Assembly (NCBI GenBank): GCA_907165135.1
Contig: OU015566.1
Coordinates: 2,916,501 to 2,980,500, forward strand
Length of the DNA: 64,000 bases
Source of the DNA: Oikopleura dioica
Taxonomy: Eukaryota; Chordata; Appendicularia; Copelata; Oikopleuridae
Direction: 5' to 3'
The notes below the pieces were generated by a model that saw only the letters and a program-made list of their open reading frames with translations, was not told the origin of the DNA and made no database searches. The translations under genes were made by a program, and so were the position numbers. Each line of letters begins with the position of its first letter. The first letter of the stretch is position 1. This document shows positions 55,473 to 64,000 of this stretch, piece after piece.

Positions 55473-58388
55473 TCAGGGAAAAACTCCTTCAAAACAGACC
55501 TTTTTCTGATTCAAAGCAGATTTTTGAATGATGAGTTTTGCTCGTGAGCGTGACTGTGAGCTGATGAAGGAATAAATGATAGGATTGAGAGCGTCGTTGA
55601 GGAAAATGAGGCCTTGGATTTGGATAAAAACGTATTGAACTCATTAATAACTAGTATGTCTGACCTAATTCTGTCGAGAGCCAGGAGCTGATGGGGTTTA
55701 ATCTAACTCAATTTTAATGTCTTTTTATTAAATATATCTTCATTGTTATCCTTGACATAAGTCAATCGCCCGAGAAGGACGCAGCTTCTTTCGCTCATAA
55801 ACTTATTCTCGGTCAATTTCATCAAGTTATAAATGTGAAGCGGAGTCCAGCAAATCACAAACGTCACAACAGTCACTCCCACCAAATACATCACTCGAAT
55901 TGTCTTGCCTTTTCCATTTTTTGAAATATTCTGAAAAATTTTTTTTTTAATTATTTTGATTTTTTTCGATAATTTTTACCTGCATGTACGCTTCCTGTCT
56001 TCTGATGAAGTAGATGATTCTAGAGTAGCAAAACATGATCACTGTAAAGGGCGAAACAAAGCCGCCGAGGAATATTGAAATGTAATATCGTTTGTACATA
56101 TTTGAGTCCGACTGTTATCGGATATTTATAAGCATATTGAAAAAAACGGGTAAAACCAATTTTTGGAAAATTTAATTTTGGAGAAGTTAGTAGACTCTAC
56201 TAAGTAGAGAAACGATTAGTGAGGATAAAATAATTTAGGAACAAATAGTGGGGATAAAACTATTTTGAAACGAGTAATTTGGGAAGAACTAATTTTTGAA
56301 ATGATTTTATGGAAAAGGGTTTTGATTGGCCGGTAGGCCAAATACGGCAATCTTATTGGTCATCCAAAAATGGATCCTAGAGATTTGGATTTCCAATATA
56401 AGTCGGTCCTAGATTATTTTTTAAAAATTAATCGTTTAAAAATTCAATTTTCCTAAATTAATCGTTTCAAAATTCATTTCTCCAAAATTAAATTTTCCGA
56501 AAATTGGTTTAGACCAAAAAAACAACCATAAAAAGTCCCTTTCATTTTCTTTAAATATCCAGTCTTGTGGCAATAACCAATGGATTCCCAGTCTAATTCA
56601 GAGCCATTTGTTACCTTTGAGTTCGAATTCAAATCTGGAAAGCGGACGACACAATCCTTAGTGACCGAATCGTATTGAGAAAAGATTATCATCGGTAGGG
56701 CAAAAAGCGTCGCCAGCAAGAAGCAAGCTAAGCACTTGCGCCACGAAATACGGAGAACGCGATTGATGGTCGAATTCTGCGCAAAGCAGATGAGCCCAAA
56801 TCTGTCCAGTGAAAGAAGGGCCAGGATGAGGGTTGAGGCGAGGAAGGAGATGTAATCGTTGCTTCGGAGGATTTTGCAGCCAATTACGCCGATTGGAAGC
56901 TGCTTCTGGAAAAAAATTAAAGTCTACTTTTTTCTCGAAAACTTGCAACAAAATGAGACTGTCGAAAAAAAGACAGCTTCATTTTCTACTAAAAGATGTG
57001 ATCAAACTTTTTTGACATCTTTGCTTAATCAAACCTGTCCGAAAAAGTTCGCCCTGGTTGATTATGTGAGTCGCCATGGACAGGGTGATTGCGAGTGCAC
57101 TCGGCGGATTGTGAAAGAGAATAATCAGCAGACAATTAGTTTTTTAATTGAGCTCATTTTGAGGCATGATGAATGATTGGTAGCCTTGGCTACGGTTCTA
57201 ACTGTGGGTAAGCAGTTTTGTGGGTTGAAAAAAATGTTCGATTTGTAATTACCTGTTTTGGAATGAGAAGAAATGGTATCGAGAACAGGTGGAATAAATT
57301 CGCAACGGCCAGGGAGATTATGCCTTCAATACCAATTTAAATTAACCAAAAAAGGTTATGTTACTGTAGATTCTACAGTTAAACACCAGAACTTTCACTC
57401 TTCAACAGTATTTATAAAGACTCAAAATTAAAAATTTATAAGAATTCCGTCTCCAAGGAGGGGGTCGACGAGAATCGGGATTTTTTCAACCAAAATTCCG
57501 GAAAAACCAACTTTGAATGAAAAATTCTAATTGGTTAGGTGACTAGAAAAGGGTTTGAAAAATACATCGGCGAAAACTAGAAAAAATTTTGACCAGAAAA
57601 AATCGGCGTAATCGTGTCTCAAAGTGGACCCCAAATTGCAATTTTAGCAATTTTCCGATTTTTTTGCCATTTTTTTTCTGTCACATTTGGTAATGAAGTG
57701 CACAAAATTCCTGCGAAAACTCGTGAAACTCGTTGCCGCTGTATTCTAAATACCCTTCTCTTCTCACGTGATAAGTCAAAAAATATTTGCAAAATCGGGT
57801 TTTTCGGAAAAATTGGTTTAAAAATTCTGATTCTCGTCGACCCGCCCCTTAATAAAATAGGGGAATTCTTAGTTTTGTAATTATGCATACTTCCATGACT
57901 ACAAATGCATTATTATTTCTGATGAACAAAAAGTCGTACCGACTGTACTCCCTTTAAAAAAAGAAGCCGTCAGAGCAAATCAAATTCTTCAAACTAACGG
58001 CTCATGCTAAAGGTAGACATTAATTTAAGATTCATCAATTTGACGAAAACAGTTCAAATACGAAAAAACAGGTAGACAACATTGTTTGTGTTTACCTCGG
58101 GAAATACCTTTGGTAGAAGGATTTGCAGCGATACGGTCGTTTCCAAGGCTATTTAGGAGCAAAACGAAGAGGTTGCCAATGATTCCGATGAGAAAAGTTG
58201 TCGTGTAAAAGACGTCCTAAATTATCAAACTTGGAAAATTTTTTATCAAAACATATTATTACCAAAAGAACCCTTGTCGCTTCATTTTTCGTATTTCCGG
58301 TCGAAAATGTCTCTAGATAATCATCAATTTCGCCAGCAGAATAAAAACTATAATTCGAGTAATCAGACGAATAATCGTACTCCTCCAT
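55473..58388 (-). CDS. Class A (rhodopsin-like) G-protein-coupled receptor
   Basis: Exons are 58388-58263, 58216-58108, 57323-57253, 56905-56615, 56111-55980, 55930 to about 55751, and a last exon about 55639-55473. The N-terminus is Tyr/Asp/Ser-rich (EEYDYSSDYSNYSFYS). TM1 has TFLIGIIGNLFVLLL, TM2 SLAVANLFHLF, and TM3 LASTLILALLSLDRFG (a D-R-F in place of D-R-Y). TM5 is FVSPFTVIMFCYS, TM6 VVTFVICWTPLHIYNL, and TM7 has NPIIYSF. The Tyr-rich acidic N-terminus suggests a peptide or chemoattractant ligand, but that is inference. The TM6-TM7 junction does not resolve in phase with any donor I can see. Two introns carry MITEs. Confidence 0.8.
56152..56511. mobile_element. MITE in GPCR intron
   Basis: Terminal inverted repeats of about 30 bp (AAACCAATTTTTGGAAAATT and its near complement) bound a 360-bp element in the 503-nt intron between TM4 and TM5. 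Confidence 0.65.
57455..57850. mobile_element. MITE with GTCGACGAGAATC ends, in GPCR intron
   Basis: Ends are AAGGAGGGGGTCGACGAGAA and, inverted, AAGGGGCGGGTCGACGAGAA, enclosing 396 bp. The interior (for example CCAGAAAAAATCGG) matches the MITE at 61276-61661, and the end matches 235-256. It lies in the intron between TM1 and TM2 of the receptor gene. Confidence 0.75.
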
Positions 58389-59615
58389 GATTTCACTGAT
58401 GCCAGTCCGGGATGCTTTCTTTGCGAAAGTTTTTTCGCGCGGTTTTATGATGGCCTTGCCCCAGGCGAGTTCAAATGCGTGCGCACGCGGGCGACACCAG
58501 TAGAAGGCGATAAATAGGTGTTTTTATTTTCAGAAGAGGAGATTTATTCATAGACGATAATTTCATTTGATGACGAACTGCCTGTCTCATTTCCTCTTCA
58601 GAATTAAATTAAAACGGTATGTTCTCATGGAACATGACTGAAAAACATCATCAACTTTTTATCAGTCAATTCACAATTCCGTATCTCAAACAATTATTCA
58701 ATAATCAGACTTTTTTTTTACAAAATTATCGCGAAAATTTTGAAAAAAATATATATATTTTTTTTTTCTAAAAAATGATTTAATAAGGGTTGAAATCATG
58801 AAGGCGACTTTTTCTGAAAAAATAGTTTTGTCAAAAAATTGTCGAAATTTAGTGTCAATGTGGAGCTGTAACGCGTGTTTCGTTATTTTCGTGAAAACAT
58901 CTTCCAATTTGCGGTTATTTTTGGAGAGATTTTCTTTCGAAAAAAATCTTTCTTGTTGGCTGAGCGTAAAATTATCCGCTCATCCCTACCAAATGTAAGC
59001 GAAGCTACCATTAGCGAGAGAGTGTTGGTTACTGTTACAGTAACCAGCAATCAGCCCTGCGTTTTCCTTCTTCCCTTATATTGACATTTTGGATGACCTA
59101 AGAAAACAGCGTTTGAAATTCAATGGCGAGCAAATTTCCGCGAAAATATTTTTCTAAGACACCCCGCTGCGGAAATGAGGAAGAAACGCGCCGCTCAATT
59201 TTCGTTTGATATTTTGAGTTCCAAATTCGCCTCCTGTCATTATTCTTGCAAAAGAGAGGGATTACTGTAACTAACCTTTAATTGAAAGATTGACAGATAT
59301 TAACCTTGAATGGAAGATGAGCGGTTTAGGTTTGTCTTCGTTACATAATATTACGTCACGTGATTAATTCATCAAGCAGATGCATCTTTGCATAGATAGA
59401 TCTTATACTTACAGTAGGCTCCGGGAAGAGTTACTTTGTAATATTGAAATATGCACAAGATCAGATTAGGCTTCTGACTCAACTTTTTTTACAAATATAA
59501 GAATTTTATTGAAATCAGACATAAGAAGCAGGCGTTTTTTCAAAGCTGGAAACAAGCTTGTATTTTATATTTTTCGCTAAAAGTTCTGCTCAGAATTTTT
59601 TTCAGTAAATCATTG
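58389..59615. other. Intergenic upstream of GPCR, no gene seen
   Basis: No coding sequence is supported. A pure T-rich/A-rich tract lies near 58740-58770. Confidence 0.45.
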
Positions 59616-60024
59616 ATAATTTCAAAAAAAAAATTTGCGGGTCCGGAAATCATAAAAAATCTGAAAGTGCAGTTTTCTTCAGCTCGTTGAGACGAGTCGA
59701 ATGATGGGTCAAACTTTTGATGACTCCAATGATTAACCGGTTAGCCGGCAATTTCCCGGAAAATACATTTCCGGTCGCCGTTTTTGTTCTAGAAATGCTA
59801 GAATGACAAAAAAAGCGGGAAACTGGTCCTTGAAGTTAGTTTTTCTGTGGGTGAAAAAATGAGAATCATATCTCTAACCATAAGATGCTTATCACCAAAA
59901 TTCTATTTTCTTATGAAAATGGGACCGAAAATTAGGAAGGTGCAGCAACAACGAAATACATACAAAACTGCACTTTCAGAATTTTTACGATTTTCAGACC
60001 CGCAAAAATTTTTTTGAAATTATC
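59616..60024. mobile_element. Long-terminal-inverted-repeat element
   Basis: Arms of nearly 60 bp (GATAATTTCAAA..., TTTGCGGGTC, CTGAAAGTGCAGTTTT and complements) bound a 409-bp element with no ORF of note. Arm identity is high, implying recent activity. Confidence 0.7.
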
Positions 60025-60421
60025 CATTACTTACATGAAGACGTTCTGCAATTTCTCGGGCAATACAGTATAAGAACAGTAACAAACAAACAAAACACTA
60101 GCCAAAGTCTTTTTCGAGGCTCGAAAATTTTCCGACAAGTATTAAAAAGTTGATTTTTGAGCCCAAAAATGAATATACAATAAACTTGTTCCAGCATCTC
60201 TGTTTTATACATTCTTTTTCAAAGCCTTTTTTCTCTTAAATAATTTGCGGATGTTTTTTTCTCGGACTTGCATCTTTTCCCGAGGGGTTCGATTAAGGCC
60301 GAAAATGTTGATTTATAATACATAAGGACGAGGTAATCATTATCGCCCCTAATGAACGTTCAGGGAATACTGTCACTGTCTGTTGCTCTGAACCGTTTTT
60401 TTTTTGCTTTTTTTATTGATT

Positions 60422-63361
60422 TTATTGCGAATGAAGACTTTTTCCTGCAAGAAAGACACCACAAGTAAGGGTAGAAAAAATAAGTTTATTAATTAAAAAA
60501 AATATTTTTGCCGTCATAAAAAAATATAAAAAATCATTCAAAAATCATTACCTGATGCAGCAGGATCGAGAGAAGCAATTTGAAAGACCTCTTCTTGCTC
60601 ATCCGGAGAATTGATTGAAGCCAGGGTTCCTCCTTCTCCTTCGCAAACGCCAAGAGCAGTTTTCCACGGCTTCTCATCTCGCATCAGCAGGACGCATTTT
60701 TGGGAGCTCGGGATGAAGTGCCAGCCGTAGTCGCATTCTTCGTGAGGACTTGCAGTTGGAATCGTGCTTGGGTCCTGAATACCGATCATGAAAACGACGA
60801 AGACAGCGCTTCAGCCAATCAAAAGACAGTATGTCTAAGACAAGCCAATCAGAGGCCTCGCTTCATACCTTTGTCGTTGAAACAGTAACAGCTGGTCTCA
60901 TACAAATCGGATACTTTTTCAACCCTTGATTATCCTCCCCACAGGGGCAGTTTTTCCACAGACCATCATCGAGACCATCTCCTTTGATTTGCGCACAGAG
61001 CTTGTTCTGATCGGCCTGTGGATTTCCATCCCGCCAATTTGTAAAAGTAATTTGCTCTCCATCGTCCCAAAATTGCGGCTCATTCGGAGGGTATTGGTTC
61101 GTGTGTCCGCCAGAAGGTCCGAAAGTTATCCCCAGCCAGGAGTTGCCCATGATTCGTTTCATGACGAAAGCGTTTTCGTCTTCAGTCTGGATTTGAAGCA
61201 ATTTCGCGCCGAAGGATTCACAGTGAGCTACTGCGTCGTCTTTGAATGTCTACGAAATTGGCTCTAGAATTAACTTTAAGGGGGAGGTCGTCAATATCGG
61301 GGTTGCTCTTGACCAAAAAAGCGGGAAAACCTGATTGGATAGAAAAAAATCAAATTGTTAGGGGGAAAGAAAGGGTTGTAAAAACGTGACCGGCGCAATC
61401 GAGAAAAAATATTGGCCAGAAAAAATCGGTCAAAAATGCCGCCAAAGTAAGGCGATTTCGCGAAAATTCACCAAAAATGGTTATTTTTTTCACAAATTCC
61501 TCGATTTAACCCCCTAAAACTTATTTTTATTAAATAATTTTAGGCTCAACAGACTCGTTAGGACCTGTAGATTCCAAAAATATATGATTCATATGGGCAC
61601 TATATGTATAAGTGGGATTTTGATCAGCCCTGAAAATCCATATTGACGACCCCCCTCTTAAAACATCAATTTTTCACTTGATTATAATTTTTGTAAAATA
61701 TCTAGATTTAAAATTCTAGAGCCCTTTCAAAAGACTCGTTCCATTATAGAAGTTCGAAAAGCTGTAGCACATTCCATTATCCTCGTTCAAATAAAAATTC
61801 AACGTCCAGCTCGCATCATTATAGCAAGTCAAATTGGAAGTCGGTTTTTCCGTCGGACGCAGATTGAAGGGCGCTGGCATTGAGCAAGCAAAAGCTTCCC
61901 TAGAAGTGCAGCCTTCTGAGATCCAGTTTTGCTTCGATTTTTCGAGATTCATGTAGGCACAGGAATGCGATTGTTCCAGACATTTGGGCTGCTCTGCCTC
62001 CCAGGAAGTGTAGCCAGGTGATTGGCCGGAAGAAGAGTAGCGCATGTCGCACTGAGCGCCATTCAACGGCACCGACTGGTGCATATTCGACAGATCTAGC
62101 CACATTCTAGTGACGCCTGCATCTAACCACTCGTGGAAATAATTTCCAAGAGCTTCTTGCTCTTGAATGCTTTGGATTCTCAACTGCTCCGCTCCGACGC
62201 TTTCGCAGTATTTCTTCGCCTCGAGCCAGGGTTGATGGTATTGTCCGTTTAGGAAGAATTTGTAGCACTTGCTGCTGTTATCGTTGATTCTGATGAGCGA
62301 CCATCCATCGGGGCAAGTTCCGCCAAGGGGTTTTTGACAAACGCCGGAGAGTTGTTCTCTCGAAATGACTGCTTCCCACTCTCCAGAACCAGGATTGCCG
62401 AAAGCAGCAGCAATCGCGCTTGGATACATGTCGAGTGCCGCATCGGGCTCGCCATAGGCCCAATTTCGGAAGCCGAAATCTGGTGCCCCGGAAACCCATT
62501 CGAATCTGTCTGGCTGGTTTTTCGGCGCGTTCAGATTGTTTAACCCGATCCAGGCGCCGTAGTACTTGTTTTGAACTGCTTGGTCCCATTTCTTGATTTC
62601 ATCCTGAATCAGGTCGACGATGAAGTCGTTCTCCTCCATGTTTTCAATCGTCACTAGCTGACCACCCATGTCCTGGCACTTTGAATTGGTCAAATCGAAA
62701 TTTCTATTGGTCGACGAAGGAATGACTTTGACACATGAAGGATCAGATCGACCAACATCCATCTTGTACCAGCCTTCTTCGTTGCGACAGTCAGGGACGC
62801 AGCCCATTTTCTGGACTTTGCAGATAAAGCTAAATCGCTTCGTACATTCGTTCTTGACCCATTTGCCTTCGGTCCCGTAATCTTGGGGGAGATTTTCGGT
62901 GAATAGCGCGAAGGTACATCGCTTGGATGGATCGGAGTTTGTTTCTTGCTGAGGGCCCCAGTATTTGAAGTTGTACGGCTTTTCGATCGACATTGAATTG
63001 ACCCAAACGTTTTGATTGACGTTTTCGAGGTTGTTGAGGCCGATCCAGTAGCCGCGGTAGCCGCGCTCTTGCCAATTTAGCTGGTTGTAGATGAAAAGCA
63101 TCTCTTGCTCCGACTGAAAATAAAGGTTAAAGTAGCCGAAAATGAGTTTGTTACCTGAAAATCAACGAGATCTCCTCCTTGCGAATTGCAATAAGATTCC
63201 GCCTCATTCCAGCTTTTTTCTCCGACTCCATCTTTGCCGCTCTCAAAAACTTTGTAGTGAAAGTCGCCAAAAGTACTCCACGAGTTCGGACAAGCCACTC
63301 CGGCTTCGGCAACTTCTAGCTTTGAAAAAAGAATATTTATAACTATCAATTTTATCATCAT
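60422..63361 (-). CDS. Secreted multi-C-type-lectin protein
   Basis: Exons are 63361-63155, 63113 to about 61725, 61249-60869, 60774-60552 and 60444-60422. After a signal peptide (MMIKLIVINILFS) come four C-type lectin-like domains. They end FSFICKV, SGVCQKP, FACSMP and YPICMRP, each with the W-I/L-G-L/I strand (YWIGLNNL, AWIGLNNL, MWLDLSNM, SWLGITFG). A fifth domain starts (CDYGWHFIPSSQKCV) but the protein ends about 70 residues later (GKSLHSQ), so it is truncated. The intron after NGTSLLK (about 61724-61250) has no phase-matching GT and may start GG. It holds a 386-bp MITE. AATAAA follows the stop. Confidence 0.8.
61276..61661. mobile_element. TTAAGGGGG-type MITE in lectin intron
   Basis: Inverted ends TTAAGGGGGAGGTCGTCAAT and TTAAGAGGGGGGTCGTCAAT bound 386 bp. 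The interior is related to the element at 57455-57850 and the TTAAGGGGG start is shared with the Mutator-like transposon at 10790. Confidence 0.75.
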
Positions 63362-64000
63362 TTTTTGATCTTGAAAATTGACCGTCTGAGGTGTTGGCAA
63401 TAAGTTTCGAAGACAGAAGTTTTGAAAGAAGGTGCGAAATTGGCGAGTTAGCGAGAAAATGGAACGATTATGATTTTGCAATTGCGTCAATGGAGAAATG
63501 CCAAAGAAGAATTTACCATATCATTTTTCTTATAAAAATTGTTTCGAACGAAAAAAAAAATGATTTAGGAAGAAACTACCTTATTCATAAAAATCTAAAA
63601 AAATTTCTTGATGACCAATTTATTACTAGAACTGTTTTGAAAACGATGATTCACCCAGTTCAAATAAAAAATTACGCTTCTTTCCAAAATAGCAAATTTT
63701 CTTAAAAATTCGCCTCCCATTGATTTTCTCATTTTTCACCAGCTGATCTTTTGTCTGGCCGCCAGCGAGACAAGCTTCTGGCTCTTTTCCAAGGGGCGAC
63801 GTATCTCAAGCCTTTCAAGAGATTCAAGCCAAGAAAACGCGATTTCTAGAGTTGTTGTTGAGACTTCTTTTGATGCACGAAAAATGGACAGTTTTCAATG
63901 GAGAATGGAAATTTCGTTCGAAGAGATAACTAATTTCACAAAATTTTTGGAAAATGAAAAGATCGTCAAGTTTTTGGAAGCAGATTCATGTCATCGATAT

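Noticed and set aside
63737-64000. Possible partial gene at the right edge (reads DLLSGRQRDKLLALFQGA in one frame, open to the end in another)
   Set aside because: The two frames conflict, no start or splice pair is secure, and the window ends before it can be tested.
12400-64000. CRISPR arrays, bacterial operons or phage features
   Set aside because: Intron-rich genes, TATA-type promoters and animal gene families show this is eukaryotic; no regularly spaced direct repeats were seen.

Overview
This window is eukaryotic and most resembles a larvacean tunicate (Oikopleura-like). The reasons are: genes packed head to tail on both strands; introns mostly 36-50 nt; an unusual share of GA-AG and GC-AG introns; chordate-type TTAGGG interstitial repeats; and animal families such as claudin, SLC6, SLC2, FLVCR, class A GPCR, heparan-type sulfotransferases and many C-type lectins. 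The species call is inference. I built exon models by hand from splice sites, reading frame and homology, so spans run from first to last coding base and small terminal exons may be missing.

Layout. 0.2-3.1 kb: repeats, a TA-flanked MITE, a small secreted protein, a basic/coiled-coil protein and an acidic-tailed protein. 3.4-10.3 kb: a secreted-protein neighbourhood with a GPI-type C-type lectin, four paralogous tiny cationic secreted peptides, a second lectin on the minus strand, an arylsulfatase and another small secreted protein. 10.8-14.5 kb: a decayed Mutator-like DNA transposon with TTAA-flanked terminal repeats, then a possible Merlin-like remnant. 15.6-28 kb: a secreted basic protein, a secreted choline-kinase-like protein, a claudin with two interchangeable first exons, a C2H2 zinc-finger protein, glutaminase, a chitin-binding protein and a DRAM/TMEM150 protein. 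28.5-32.7 kb: tandem SLC2 sugar transporters, the second with an in-frame stop. 32.9-41.9 kb: a CENP-B/pogo-type DNA-binding protein without a transposase core, a five-module cysteine-rich secreted protein, an acidic nuclear-type protein, a secreted basic Pro/Asn-rich protein and TMEM165. 42.4-53.6 kb: three sulfotransferases interleaved with an SLC6 transporter and an FLVCR-like transporter. 55.5-63.4 kb: a class A GPCR and a multi-C-type-lectin secreted protein, both with MITEs in their introns.

The most notable signals are the four-copy cationic peptide family (exon 1 is exactly 30 codons in every copy), the recurrent GA-AG introns with an AG|GAAA consensus, and the MITE-loaded introns.
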